A stretch of DNA of 64,000 nt, taken from assembly GCF_006346315.1 (NCBI RefSeq), contig NZ_VDMR01000001.1:1636145-1700144 (forward strand), in the 5' to 3' direction. A model generated the notes under the pieces. The model did no database searches. It saw nothing but the letters and a program-made list of their open reading frames with translations, and was not told the origin of the DNA. The translations under genes and the position numbers were made by a program. This document shows, in pieces, positions 31,112-39,120 of the stretch (its first letter is position 1; each line of letters opens with the position of its first letter). Source of the DNA: Nocardioides litoris. GTDB lineage: Bacteria > Actinomycetota > Actinomycetes > Propionibacteriales > Nocardioidaceae.

Positions 31112-31242
31112 TCCGTGCCAGGAGTGGCCGTTTCTCCGGTTGACCGGAGGTTCTCCCGCCGCGGCGCGACTCCTGGCACGGAACTCCCACTCCTGGGTGG
31201 GAACTCCTCGCCAGAGGTGGCAGTTTCTCCGGTCAACCGGAG
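31112..31242. repeat. dispersed palindromic repeat, family A, copy 3 (compound)
   Basis: The ribH-hisE gap contains CTCCGGTTGACCGGAG (31134-31149) and CTCCGGTCAACCGGAG (31227-31242), each with 7-bp arms and a changed 2-base loop. The first lies inside a larger hairpin with perfect 14-bp arms, TCCGTGCCAGGAGT (31112-31125) and its complement (31169-31182). The last is followed by GTTTTG. These are the modules seen at 2271-2337 and 13134-13207. Confidence 0.85.
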
Positions 31243-31313
31243 GTTTTGCCGGCCCTGCGGCCCCCACCCGTCCCGCCCGCCCCACCGGCGCGGCCGAGGA
31301 GGCACCCACGGCC

Positions 31314-31319
31314 TAGGAT
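31314..31319 (+). promoter_or_regulatory. -10 element TAGGAT for leaderless hisE
   Basis: TAGGAT is followed after 8 bases (mostly C) by GTG 31328 and there is no ribosome binding site, indicating a leaderless hisE-hisG transcript. Confidence 0.6.
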
Positions 31320-31327
31320 CGACCCCC

Positions 31328-31591
31328 GTGAAGACGTTCGACGCGCTGTGGGCCGAGCTGTCCGAGAAGGCGCGCACGCGGCCCGCGGGGTCGGGCACCG
31401 TCGCCGAGCTCGACGCCGGTGTCCACGCCATCGGCAAGAAGCTCGTCGAGGAGGCCGCCGAGTCCTGGATGGCCGCCGAGCACGAGGGCAAGGAGCGGGC
31501 CGCGGAGGAGATCAGCCAGCTGATCTACCACGCCCAGGTCATGATGCTCGCCCTCGGCCTCGAGCCCGACGACATCTACACCCACCTCTGA
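31328..31591 (+). CDS. hisE: phosphoribosyl-ATP pyrophosphatase
   Basis: HisE (87 aa) hydrolyses PR-ATP to PR-AMP, the second step of histidine synthesis, and belongs to the all-alpha MazG-like fold. The N-terminus [15 protein letters not shown], the metal-binding [15 protein letters not shown] and the later [18 protein letters not shown] match the family. The length is normal for monofunctional HisE; in many other bacteria it is fused to HisI. It is paired with hisG, 19 bases downstream, as usual in actinobacteria. Confidence 0.95.
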   Translation: MKTFDALWAELSEKARTRPAGSGTVAELDAGVHAIGKKLVEEAAESWMAAEHEGKERAAEEISQLIYHAQVMMLALGLEPDDIYTHL

Positions 31592-31610
31592 ACCGCACGA
31601 CGAGAGACCG

Positions 31611-32459
31611 ATGACCCTCAGGATCGCCCTGCCCAACAAGGGCTCGCTGTCGCAGTCGGCCAGCGACATGCTGCGCGAGTCCGGCTACCGCCAGCGCGAC
31701 GACTCCAAGTCGCTGACGGTGATGGACGTCGACAACGACGTCGAGTTCTTCTACCTCCGCCCCCGCGACATCGCGCTCTACGTCGGCGAGGGCACCCTCG
31801 ACGTCGGCATCACCGGCCGCGACCTGCTGCGCGACTCCGGCGCCAAGGCCGAGGAGGTGCTGACGCTCGGGTTCGGGCGCAGCACGTTCCGCTTCGCCGG
31901 TCCGGCGGGGCGGTTCACCGAGGTCGCCGACCTCGCCGGGCTGCGCATCGCCACGTCGTACGTCGGCGTGGTGCGGGCGTTCCTGGAGGAGCGGGGCGTC
32001 GACGCCACCGTGACCCGGCTCGACGGCGCGGTCGAGACCAGCATCCAGCTCGGCGTGGCCGACGCCATCGCTGATGTCGTGGAGACCGGTGCGACCCTGC
32101 GCCAGGCGGGGCTGGCGACGTTCGGCGAGCCGCTGCTGCAGTCGGAGGCCGTGCTCGTCACCCGGGCCGGGGCCGACCTGCCGGCGTCCTACGAGATCTT
32201 CAAGCGGCGGCTCGAGGGCGTCCTCGTGGCCCGCAGCTACGTGATGATGGACTACGACGTCGCGCGCGAGCACCTCGACGCCGCCACGGCGCTGACCCCC
32301 GGCATCGAGGGACCGACCATCGCGCCGCTGGGCCGCGAGGGCTGGGTCGCGGTCCGCGCGATGGTGCCCCGGGCGGGTTCGCAGCGGCTGATGGACCAGC
32401 TCTTCGACGTCGGTGCTCGCGGCATCCTGCTCACCGACATCCACGCCTGCCGGCTGTGA
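31611..32459 (+). CDS. hisG: ATP phosphoribosyltransferase (long form)
   Basis: HisG (282 aa) makes PR-ATP from ATP and PRPP, the first and feedback-regulated step of histidine synthesis. LRIALPNKGSLSQSASDML opens the catalytic domains, the PRPP-binding region includes ADAIADVVETGATLRQAGL, and the extra C-terminal domain of about 75 residues (from about 207) is the histidine-binding ACT-like regulatory domain of the long form. No hisZ is therefore needed. The TGA overlaps the following GTG. Confidence 0.96.
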   Translation: MTLRIALPNKGSLSQSASDMLRESGYRQRDDSKSLTVMDVDNDVEFFYLRPRDIALYVGEGTLDVGITGRDLLRDSGAKAEEVLTLGFGRSTFRFAGPAGRFTEVADLAGLRIATSYVGVVRAFLEERGVDATVTRLDGAVETSIQLGVADAIADVVETGATLRQAGLATFGEPLLQSEAVLVTRAGADLPASYEIFKRRLEGVLVARSYVMMDYDVAREHLDAATALTPGIEGPTIAPLGREGWVAVRAMVPRAGSQRLMDQLFDVGARGILLTDIHACRL

Positions 32460-32917
32460 ACGCGCCCGCGCACGGCCTCGACCTCCCGCGCACCTGGCGC
32501 CCGCTCGGCCCCCGCATCGCGGGGATCTTCGGGGGCGGCTCGCTGGTGGCGATCATGACCGTGCTCTGGCTGCAGCTCGACCAGGACGTGCGCGACTCGG
32601 TCACCGGGCTGCAGCGCGGCATCGTCATCGCCGCCTTCCTCGGCGGCTTCGCCTGCCTCTACGCCCTCGTCCGGTCGCGGGCCACGGCCCGGCCCGACGG
32701 CCTGACCGTCGTCAACGGCTACCGCCGTCGGGAGTACGAGTACGCCGAGATCGTCGCCGTCCGGCTGCCGCCGGGCGCGCCGTGGGTGACCCTCGACCTG
32801 GCCAACGGCGAGACCGCCTCGGTCATGGGCATCCAGGGCTCCGACGGGTCGCGGGCCACGACCGCGGTCCGCGAGCTACGCGCCATCGTCGACGACGCGC
32901 ACACCCCACGAGACTGA
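32456..32917 (+). CDS. PH-domain (bPH-type) membrane protein
   Basis: A 153 aa protein with two hydrophobic helices (about 23-42, GIFGGGSLVAIMTVLWLQL, and about 57-75) followed by a soluble domain with EYEYAEIVAVRLP and PWVTLDLANGETAS, resembling the bacterial PH-like domain often annotated in proteins co-transcribed with hisG in actinobacteria. Start GTG 32456 overlaps the hisG stop. Its 3' end overlaps the convergent epimerase gene by 42 bases. Function unknown. Confidence 0.7.
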   Translation: MNAPAHGLDLPRTWRPLGPRIAGIFGGGSLVAIMTVLWLQLDQDVRDSVTGLQRGIVIAAFLGGFACLYALVRSRATARPDGLTVVNGYRRREYEYAEIVAVRLPPGAPWVTLDLANGETASVMGIQGSDGSRATTAVRELRAIVDDAHTPRD

Positions 32918-33808
32918 CACCTCGTCGCCGGGCTCCCCGGCGGGCGCGAGGACGAGCAGGTCCTCACCGCTGCGGAACGCGTCGGCGTTGGCGGTCATCG
33001 GCTCCACCGCCAGCGACCGGCGGGCCGTGGCCGGCACGTCGTCAGCGGTGTAGAGCAGCAGCCAGCGGACCCCGCCGTCGACCCACAACGAGACCGCGCG
33101 GCCGGTGGCCCGGTCACGCAGCACGGTCGTGGCCACGCCGGCCGCGTCGCGCTCGAGGTCGGTGAACCCGGTGTTGAGCTCGAGGTCTCCCAGCGGCCGC
33201 GCCACCCGGAAGTCGTACACCGTGCCGTCGACCGGCTCGCGCCCGACCGGGATGAGCACGTCGTCGACGACCGACCGGGTCGCCGCGGGCAGCGTCAGCT
33301 CCCAGTCGTCGACCGGCCCGGGCCCGACGGTGAGGTAGGGGTGGGCGCCCGAGGCGTACGGCGCCGGCTCGGCCGAGACGTTGGTGGCGGTCTGGGTGAC
33401 GGTCAGGCCGTCGGCGGACAGGTCGTAGAGCACGTGCAGGTCGAGGGTCCACGGGTAGCCGGTCTGCGCCATCAGGCGGTACTGCAGCGACACCGAGCCG
33501 CTGGTGTGCTCCTCGACCGTCCAGGCGACCCACCGGGCCAGGCCGTGGGAGGCGTGGTGCCGCTTCGGCTCGGTGAGGGGGAGCTGCAGGTCACGGCCGC
33601 GGAAGGCGTACTGCCCGTCGCGCACCCGGTTGGGCCACGGCACCAGCAGCTGGCCGCGCCCGCCCGCGGACATCTCGTCCTCGGCGAACCCGTCGAGCAG
33701 CGGGCGGCCGGCGTGGGCGAGGGTGCGCAGCGCCGCCCCGCTCTCGGTCACGACGGCGTCGTACCCGCCCGCGGAGATGCGGAACTGGTCACCACTGGGA
33801 GGCAGCAT
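32876..33808 (-). CDS. aldose 1-epimerase family protein
   Basis: A 310 aa galactose mutarotase-like beta-sandwich enzyme. Expected catalytic residues are visible: a His in HASHGLARW, a His in SGAHPYL, and the base Glu in LAVEPMT. It starts MLPPSGDQFRISAGGYDAVV, and WPNRVRDGQYAF is typical. The natural sugar is unknown. The gene converges on the PH-domain gene, with 42 bases of shared 3' end, and is transcribed away from the kinase cluster. Confidence 0.85.
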   Translation of the reverse strand: MLPPSGDQFRISAGGYDAVVTESGAALRTLAHAGRPLLDGFAEDEMSAGGRGQLLVPWPNRVRDGQYAFRGRDLQLPLTEPKRHHASHGLARWVAWTVEEHTSGSVSLQYRLMAQTGYPWTLDLHVLYDLSADGLTVTQTATNVSAEPAPYASGAHPYLTVGPGPVDDWELTLPAATRSVVDDVLIPVGREPVDGTVYDFRVARPLGDLELNTGFTDLERDAAGVATTVLRDRATGRAVSLWVDGGVRWLLLYTADDVPATARRSLAVEPMTANADAFRSGEDLLVLAPAGEPGDEVSVSWGVRVVDDGA

Positions 33809-33851
33809 GGCACCACCCTGCCACCGGTCGGCGGCACCGGGGGACAGGCGC

Positions 33852-34391
33852 TCAGGCCGTCCCGTCCACGACGAGGTCGGCCCGGGCGCGGGTGCGGTGG
33901 CGGGCGTGGTGGGCGTCCTCGCGAGCCTGCCAGGCCACCCACTCCGCCCGCAGGTCCTCGCCGTCGCGGGCCAGCCCGCGCCGCAGCCGCACCTCGCGGG
34001 GCGCCTCGACCCACACCAGGACGGTCACCAGGTCGGCCACCTCCGGCGAGCCCGACCCGACGCCTTCCACCACGACCAGGCCGCCGGGCCCGGGGTGGGG
34101 GAGCGCCACGGTCTCCGCGAACGCATGGGCGTGCCAGTCGTAGCGGCGGTAGGCGCCGGGGCGTCCCTGGGCGAGCGGGCGGAGCAGCGTGCCGAGCTGG
34201 CCGTCGACGCCCTCGAGGCCGGCCCACCCGTCGTACAGGTCGTCCATGTGGACGACCGGTGCGCCCGTGGCCGCCGCGACACCCGCGGCCAGCGTGGTCT
34301 TGCCCGACCCGCCGGGACCGTCGACGCACAGCAGGCGCGCGCCGGCCAGCGTGGCGGGCCGCTCGTCGAGCAGGGCTCGCACGCGCCCCAC
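33852..34391 (-). CDS. uridine kinase-like P-loop protein
   Basis: A 179 aa nucleoside kinase-like protein: Walker A is DGPGGSGKTTLAAGV near residue 24, followed by VHMDDLYDGWAGL (DDxY typical of uridine kinases), YDWHAHAF, and VVVEGVGSGSPEVADL. The C-terminus has the lid-like RRGLARDGEDL. The true phosphate acceptor is not certain. Start GTG 34391 lies 8 bases after the stop of the upstream membrane gene. Confidence 0.75.
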   Translation of the reverse strand: MGRVRALLDERPATLAGARLLCVDGPGGSGKTTLAAGVAAATGAPVVHMDDLYDGWAGLEGVDGQLGTLLRPLAQGRPGAYRRYDWHAHAFAETVALPHPGPGGLVVVEGVGSGSPEVADLVTVLVWVEAPREVRLRRGLARDGEDLRAEWVAWQAREDAHHARHRTRARADLVVDGTA

Positions 34392-34399
34392 CGTGTCGG

Positions 34400-34867
34400 T
34401 CAGCTGATGCCCCGCTTGCGCAGGATGGCCTCGATGTCGGCGAGGTCGTCGTCGGCCACCGCGGGCGTGCCGCGCCCGGCGGGCGGCTGCGGCCCGGGGG
34501 AGGTGGCCGCCGGGAGCTCCTCGCGCCCACGGCGGGGGCGGCGGGCGCGGCGCTCGGGAGGCGTGTCGCCGCCGCGGGCGGAGACGACCCGCCCGGCGCC
34601 GTACAGCACGACCGCGACGCCCGCGACGACGATGCCCGCCCACACCGCGGGGCTGAGCACCAGGCGGGTGGCCCAGTCGCCGACCGCGTCACCGACCCGG
34701 GCCAGCATCCGCAGCGTCTCGGTCAGCCAGGCCGCGATCGGGAGCAGGGTGATGCCCGCGCCCTTGAGCCCGGCGCCGAGCCCGCGTCGCTGGTAGGCGA
34801 CCCAGGTGCCGATGCCGGCCAGGATCGTGAGGGCGATGGCCAGCACGCCGTAGCTCGCGTCGTCCAT
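34400..34867 (-). CDS. small membrane protein of unknown function
   Basis: A 155 aa protein with three predicted membrane helices: YGVLAIALTILAGIGTW (6-22), ITLLPIAAWLTETL (about 38-52) and WAGIVVAGVAVVLYGAG (about 75-92). A basic Arg-rich linker follows, then a Pro/Ala tail ending ADIEAILRKRGIS, a tail I recall from several actinobacterial membrane proteins. The frame opens much earlier, but ATG 34867 gives the only plausible N-terminus. No function assigned. Confidence 0.65.
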   Translation of the reverse strand: MDDASYGVLAIALTILAGIGTWVAYQRRGLGAGLKGAGITLLPIAAWLTETLRMLARVGDAVGDWATRLVLSPAVWAGIVVAGVAVVLYGAGRVVSARGGDTPPERRARRPRRGREELPAATSPGPQPPAGRGTPAVADDDLADIEAILRKRGIS

Positions 34868-34945
34868 GCCCGTCAGCCTCCCACGCACGCCCCAACCCAC
34901 ACCCCGGGCCGCGGCCCACCCGGCAGGCACTGGGAGGATCGGGGT

Positions 34946-35449
34946 GTGCCCGACCGTGACCTGCTCGCGCCGGCGTACCCCGACGACGACGGGAGCGCTG
35001 ATGCGGCCCTGACCGCCGCGCTGACGGCCCACGCCGCCGACCGGATGCTCCTGCCGCAGGCGCTCGGCGCGCTCCAGGACGCCCGGCTGCTCGTGCCGGT
35101 CGTCGCGGTCGCCGACGAGGTCGAGGTCGACGAGCAGGGCCTGGCCCGCGAGAAGTCGAGCGACATGGCCGCGGTGCTCGTGCAGGGCCCGGGCGGCCGA
35201 CGCGGGCTGCTGGCGTTCACCGCGACGACGACCATGGCGGCCTGGGACCCCGCGGCCCGCCCCGTGCCGGTCCCGGCCCGCACCGCCGCACTGGCCGCGG
35301 TGCAGGACGGCGCCGACGCGCTCCTGGTCGACCTGGCCGGTCCGGCCTCGCTCGTCGTCGAGGGCGACCACCTGCGCGCGCTCGCCGCCGGGTGGCGGCT
35401 GGTGCGGATCGGCGACGACCACGGCTGGGTGGAGCCGACCCCGTCCTAG
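34946..35449 (+). CDS. SseB N-terminal domain family protein
   Basis: A 167 aa soluble protein resembling SseB-family N-terminal domains, commonly found just upstream of infC in actinobacteria. It has RMLLPQALGALQDARLLVPVV near residue 33, KSSDMAAVLVQGPGGRRGLLAF, and ALLVDLAGPASLVVEGDHLRAL minus its first residue. GTG 34946 begins PDRDLLAPAY; GTG 34944 is out of frame. The biochemical role is unknown. Confidence 0.7.
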   Translation: MPDRDLLAPAYPDDDGSADAALTAALTAHAADRMLLPQALGALQDARLLVPVVAVADEVEVDEQGLAREKSSDMAAVLVQGPGGRRGLLAFTATTTMAAWDPAARPVPVPARTAALAAVQDGADALLVDLAGPASLVVEGDHLRALAAGWRLVRIGDDHGWVEPTPS

Positions 35450-35484
35450 CCGTGCCCCGGCCGGTCGGACGAGGGCCGCGTGGA

Positions 35485-35514
35485 TTGGGCAGGGGGGAAT
35501 GCGTGCCCTACTGT
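35485..35514 (+). promoter_or_regulatory. promoter of the infC-rpmI-rplT operon
   Basis: TTGGGC (35485-35490) and TACTGT (35509-35514) are spaced 18 bases apart. The implied start near 35521 gives a 5' leader of about 270 nt, long enough for regulation. Confidence 0.6.
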
Positions 35515-35519
35515 GTGGT

Positions 35520-35791
35520 GTTGACCGATCAGTGGGCGCACACCCGTGTGCCCGCAGATCCACAAGCGGAGGCCAGGCTCGATCGCCTCCCACCCGCACC
35601 GACCGTCGTTCGCCACCACGGGAGCACAGGTCGTCGGGTCCGGTCCGAAGGCTCCGGCCCGGGGTTCGCGTGCACGTGGCGCGACCGCGAGGTGAGGTGG
35701 TCCTGACTGGCTTCCGCTTGTGTCACCGGCGGAGGCCTCTCGTGCTTTTGGGGGGCGTCGCCGACCACGACCCCGATCCACTGGAGGACCC
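35520..35791 (+). other. long infC leader with no gene
   Basis: About 270 bases of transcribed leader precede infC. No convincing ORF is present on either strand. It contains several GC-rich palindromic stretches and the terminator-like hairpin at 35709-35749. Leaders controlling infC-rpmI-rplT by IF3 or L20 feedback are known in other bacteria; a fold like theirs cannot be confirmed by eye. Confidence 0.5.
35709..35749 (+). terminator. attenuator-like hairpin in infC leader
   Basis: GGCTTCCGC (35709-35717) pairs with GCGGAGGCC (35729-35737) over nine positions with one G-U wobble. TCTCGTGCTTTT follows, a modest T-rich tail that is unusual for this GC-rich DNA. The layout suits an attenuator 43 bases before infC. 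Confidence 0.5.
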
Positions 35792-36475
35792 ATCAGCACC
35801 GAGCTCCGCATCAACGACCGGATCCGCGTGGCGGAAGTCCGGCTCGTTGGCCCCAGCGGCGAGACCGTCGGCATCGTGCCCACCGCCGACGCGCTGCGCC
35901 TTGCCCAGGAGGCCGACCTCGACCTGGTCGAGATCGCCCCGATGGCCCGTCCGCCCGTGTGCAAGCTCATGGACTACGGGAAGTTCAAGTACGAGAACGC
36001 CCAGAAGGCCCGCGAGGCGCGCCGCAACCAGACGAACGTGATCATCAAGGAGATGAAGCTTCGTCCCAAGATCGACGCGCACGACTACGAGACGAAGAAG
36101 GGCCACGTCGTCCGCTTCCTCAAGGCCGGCGACAAGGTCAAGATCACCATCATGTTCCGCGGGCGCGAGCAGCACCGCCCCGAGCTGGGCTTCCGGCTGC
36201 TGCAGCGCCTGGCCGAGGACGTCACCGAGCTCGGCTTCGTGGAGTCCTCGCCCAAGCAGGACGGCCGCAACATGATCATGGTCCTCGGCCCGCACAAGAA
36301 GAAGGCCGAGGCCAAGGCCGACCACGCCGCGCAGAAGGCCGAGAGGGAGGCCGAGCGTGCGGCCAACAAGGCCGAGGAGCAGGCCGAGCGCGACGCCGCG
36401 CACGCCGCCGGCCCCGTGGCGCAGAAGAAGGAGCGCGGCCGCTCCGAGAACCTCGACCCCGAGATCGAGGCCTGA
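35792..36475 (+). CDS. infC: translation initiation factor IF-3
   Basis: IF-3 (227 aa) keeps ribosomal subunits apart and checks start codon fidelity. The N-domain begins [19 protein letters not shown]; the linker and C-domain include [19 protein letters not shown] and [13 protein letters not shown] charged tail of about 50 residues rich in Lys, Ala and Glu follows the C-domain. The frame opens at GTG 35720, but GGAGG at 35783-35787 lies 4 bases before ATC 35792, which begins exactly at the family N-terminus. Rare ATT/ATC starts are a known way for IF-3 to repress itself. Start assignment is therefore likely, not proven. Confidence 0.93.
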   Translation: MSTELRINDRIRVAEVRLVGPSGETVGIVPTADALRLAQEADLDLVEIAPMARPPVCKLMDYGKFKYENAQKAREARRNQTNVIIKEMKLRPKIDAHDYETKKGHVVRFLKAGDKVKITIMFRGREQHRPELGFRLLQRLAEDVTELGFVESSPKQDGRNMIMVLGPHKKKAEAKADHAAQKAEREAERAANKAEEQAERDAAHAAGPVAQKKERGRSENLDPEIEA

Positions 36476-36564
36476 GACCCCGCCGGGGCGGCCGCCGCCG
36501 TACCCGGTCCACCGCAGCCCGCTGCACGGTGCGCACCAGCACCACCCACCCGAGGAGACACACG

Positions 36565-36777
36565 ATGCCCAAGAACAGGCCGCACTCCGGCGCCAGCAAG
36601 CGCCTGAAGGTCACCGGCTCCGGCAAGATCATGCGGCTGAAGGCCGGCCGCAAGTCGGGCGCTGCGTTCGCCTCCGCCCCGACCACGGGCAGCCGCAAGA
36701 AGCACCGTCGCAACGCCGGCCACACCGAGATCGCCAAGGCCGACGTCAAGCGCGCCAAGAAGATGCTCGGCATCTGA
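36565..36777 (+). CDS. rpmI: 50S ribosomal protein L35
   Basis: L35 (70 aa) is a small basic 50S protein. MPKNRPHSGASKRLKVTGSG and the following KIMRLKAGRKSG and KKHRRN stretches are typical. GAGGAG precedes the ATG. It lies between infC and rplT in the conserved IF3-L35-L20 order; the 90-base gap after infC could hold a regulatory fold but shows no clear terminator. Confidence 0.98.
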   Translation: MPKNRPHSGASKRLKVTGSGKIMRLKAGRKSGAAFASAPTTGSRKKHRRNAGHTEIAKADVKRAKKMLGI

Positions 36778-36846
36778 CGCCTCCACGCGTCACCGCCAGC
36801 ACCACCCGCACCGCCCCGAGCATCCCGAGCACCTAGGAGTACGACC

Positions 36847-37239
36847 ATGGCACGCGTCAAGCGCGCAGTGAACGCCCACAAGAAGCGCAAGACCACCCTC
36901 GACCGGGCCGCGGGCTACCGCGGCCAGCGCTCTCGCCTGTACCGCAAGGCCAAGGAGCAGGTCACCCACTCGCTGGTCTACAGCTACAACGACCGCAAGA
37001 AGAACAAGGGCAACTTCCGGCGCCTGTGGATCCAGCGCATCAACGCCGCCGCGCGCGCCGAGGGCCTGACCTACAACCGCTTCATCCAGGGCCTCAACCT
37101 GGCCGGCGTCGAGGTCGACCGCAAGATCCTCGCCGACCTCGCCGTCAACGACCCGGCCGCCTTCAGCGCCCTGGTCGCCGCGGCCAAGGCCGCCCTGCCC
37201 GAGGACGTCAACGCCCCGCGCGCCGAGGTCTCGGCCTGA
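36847..37239 (+). CDS. rplT: 50S ribosomal protein L20
   Basis: L20 (130 aa) is an early assembly protein of the 50S subunit and an autogenous regulator of this operon in several bacteria. The basic N-terminus [20 protein letters not shown] and [20 protein letters not shown] are diagnostic. CTAGGAG precedes the ATG by about 10 bases. The TGA (37237-37239) overlaps the proposed CTG start of the next gene. Confidence 0.98.
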   Translation: MARVKRAVNAHKKRKTTLDRAAGYRGQRSRLYRKAKEQVTHSLVYSYNDRKKNKGNFRRLWIQRINAAARAEGLTYNRFIQGLNLAGVEVDRKILADLAVNDPAAFSALVAAAKAALPEDVNAPRAEVSA

Positions 37240-38024
37240 GCGTCGTCCCGCTCTCGGCCGGCAACGCCCGGCTGAAGGACATCCGCAAGGTGAGCCGCCG
37301 CTCGGTCCGGACCGAGCGGCGGCTCTTCCTCGCTGACGGCCCGAAGGCCGTCGCCGGGGCGCTCGGCGTCGCGGGCTGCGTGGTCGAGGTCTTCACCACC
37401 CCCGCCGCCGTCGGCCTCGTGCCCGCGGTGCCCGACGGCGTCCCGGTCACCCTCGTCGAGGACCGTGCGCTCGCCTTGCTGAGCGACTCGGTCACCCCAG
37501 CCGGTGTCGTCGCCCTGTGCCGGTACGTCGACCGGCCGCTCGCCCACCTGCTCGACGGCTCGCCGCGGCTGGTCGCGGTCTGCGCGGAGGTCCGCGACCC
37601 CGGCAACGCCGGCACGGTCGTGCGCACCGCCGACGCCGCAGGCGCCGACGCCGTGGTGCTGGCCGGGGACTCGGTCGACCTCTACAACCCCAAGACCCTG
37701 CGGGCCAGCGTCGGCAGCGCCTTCCACCTGCCGGTGGCCGTCGAGCCCGACCCGGCCGCTGCGGTCGACGCCCTGCGGGCGGCCGGCCTCACCGTCCTGG
37801 CCACCGCCGCCGACGGCGAGGTCGACCTGCACCATGCCGGCGACCTGCTCGCCCGTCCGACCGCGTGGCTGTTCGGCAACGAGGCCCACGGACTGCCCGC
37901 CGAGCTCGCCGCGCGCGCCGACCACCGGGTCCGCATCCCGATCCACGGCCGCGCCGAGAGCCTCAACCTCGCCACCGCCGCGGCGCTGTGCCTCTACGAG
38001 TCGGCGCGTTTGCACCGCTCCTAG
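37236..38024 (+). CDS. SpoU/TrmH-type RNA 2'-O-ribose methyltransferase
   Basis: A 262 aa SPOUT methyltransferase. The N-terminal substrate-binding part has [19 protein letters not shown] and FLADGPKAV; the knotted SAM domain has [29 protein letters not shown] and [17 protein letters not shown], the three SpoU motifs. No ATG, GTG or TTG occurs between the one at 37026 (deep in rplT) and GTG 37290, which would cut the N-terminal domain. CTG 37236, overlapping the rplT stop as CTGA, is the likely start. The target RNA is unknown, probably 23S rRNA. Confidence 0.88.
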   Translation: MSVVPLSAGNARLKDIRKVSRRSVRTERRLFLADGPKAVAGALGVAGCVVEVFTTPAAVGLVPAVPDGVPVTLVEDRALALLSDSVTPAGVVALCRYVDRPLAHLLDGSPRLVAVCAEVRDPGNAGTVVRTADAAGADAVVLAGDSVDLYNPKTLRASVGSAFHLPVAVEPDPAAAVDALRAAGLTVLATAADGEVDLHHAGDLLARPTAWLFGNEAHGLPAELAARADHRVRIPIHGRAESLNLATAAALCLYESARLHRS

Positions 38025-38041
38025 GCGGTCATCGTCCCCGG

Positions 38042-38644
38042 GTGAGCCCCGCCCCCCGCCTGGTCCCCGGCCTCCTCGTCCTGGTCCTCGCGGCCGCCGG
38101 CTGCAGCGGGTCCGTCGACGTCGACACCGACGCCGTCCGGGCGGGCCTCGGCGAGCGGGCCGCGGCGGCGTACGACGACGAGGGCCTCGACCGGGCCGAG
38201 GACTTCCAACGCGGGGTCCGGACCTCGTGCCTGGTCCTCGACGACGCCGGGGTCGACGCCGTCGGGGCGGCGGTCGGCATCGACGACCCGGAGGCGCGCG
38301 CCGGCTTCGTGGCCGGCCCCGAGGACGCCGAGCGGGCGAGCTGCACGCTGCGCGACCCGGCCGGCCGCTCGGCCGGGGTCACCGTCGGGACCACCGACCT
38401 CGACCGGGCCGCGCTCGTCGAGGTCGGGACCGGCGAGGGGCGCCGGGTCGTCGAGGGCGAGGCGGAGGGCCTCGACGAGGAGCACTACGTCGGCTTCGGC
38501 AACGAGGACGCCACCGTGGTCACCTGGGTGCGCGACGGCGTCACGGCCTCGATCACCGTCCCGACCGACGTCGCGGGGGCGGACGCCGTGTTCGCGGCCC
38601 TCCCGGTCCTCCTCGAGGAGGTCGACCGCGAGCTCGGCGACTGA
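38042..38644 (+). CDS. putative lipoprotein
   Basis: A 200 aa lipoprotein: hydrophobic signal GLLVLVLAAAGC with the lipobox cysteine at residue 21, then an acidic extracytoplasmic domain with two cysteines (TSCLVLDD, ASCTLRD). Domain pattern suggests alternating strands and helices, but no family is recognised. GTG 38042 lies 18 bases after the preceding stop. It converges on the acetyltransferase gene. Confidence 0.7.
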   Translation: MSPAPRLVPGLLVLVLAAAGCSGSVDVDTDAVRAGLGERAAAAYDDEGLDRAEDFQRGVRTSCLVLDDAGVDAVGAAVGIDDPEARAGFVAGPEDAERASCTLRDPAGRSAGVTVGTTDLDRAALVEVGTGEGRRVVEGEAEGLDEEHYVGFGNEDATVVTWVRDGVTASITVPTDVAGADAVFAALPVLLEEVDRELGD

Positions 38645-38669
38645 TCCGCTCGATCCCCGGTGGGCGCCC

Positions 38670-39101
38670 TCAGAGGTCCTTGCGGAGGTGCACGTCGGCG
38701 GCGCCGGCGGAGGGCACGCCCTCCCACCGGAGGATCTCGCGGTAGCCGGCGCGCTCGTAGAACGCGGGCGCCTGGAACGTGAACGAGGTGACGAACACGT
38801 GCGTGCACCCGCGCGCCCGGGCCTCGTCCTCGAAGGCCGCGAGCAGCCGCGCACCGAGCCCGGTGCCCCGGTCGCCCTCCCGCACCCAGGTCATGGCGAT
38901 CCCGGCTGCCTCGCCCCAGGTCCAGCCGCTCACCCCTCCGGCCAGGTCGTCACCCGCGTCACCCGCGTCACCCGTGCCCGCCCGCACCGTCAGCTCCCGG
39001 GCCGGCTCGACCCCTGGTGTGGCGGCGGCGTTCCAGGCGTCGAGCTCGTCGCTGAGGCGCTGGTCCAGGGCGGGGTCGGCACCACCGGTCACGAGGTCCA
39101 C
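38670..39101 (-). CDS. GNAT family N-acetyltransferase
   Basis: A 143 aa acyltransferase. The acetyl-CoA loop is GDRGTGLGARLLAAFE (R/Q-x-x-G-x-G/A), followed by ARGCTHVFVTSF, FQAPAFYERAGYRE and the closing strand VHLRKDL. A run of Asp-Ala-Gly units comes from a 9-bp tandem repeat (GTCACCCGC on the plus strand, about 38948-38974) in the N-terminal half. GTG 39101 is 19 bases from the divergent histidine kinase start. Substrate unknown. Confidence 0.8.
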   Translation of the reverse strand: MDLVTGGADPALDQRLSDELDAWNAAATPGVEPARELTVRAGTGDAGDAGDDLAGGVSGWTWGEAAGIAMTWVREGDRGTGLGARLLAAFEDEARARGCTHVFVTSFTFQAPAFYERAGYREILRWEGVPSAGAADVHLRKDL

Positions 39102-39107
39102 GCGCCG

Positions 39108-39113
39108 TAGTGT
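39108..39113 (+). promoter_or_regulatory. -10 element TAGTGT for leaderless histidine kinase
   Basis: TAGTGT is followed after 7 bases by GTG 39121. On the opposite strand only a weak TACGGC lies before the divergent GNAT gene, so this divergent pair is less symmetric than the one at 23878. Confidence 0.55.
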
Positions 39114-39120
39114 GGTCCAC

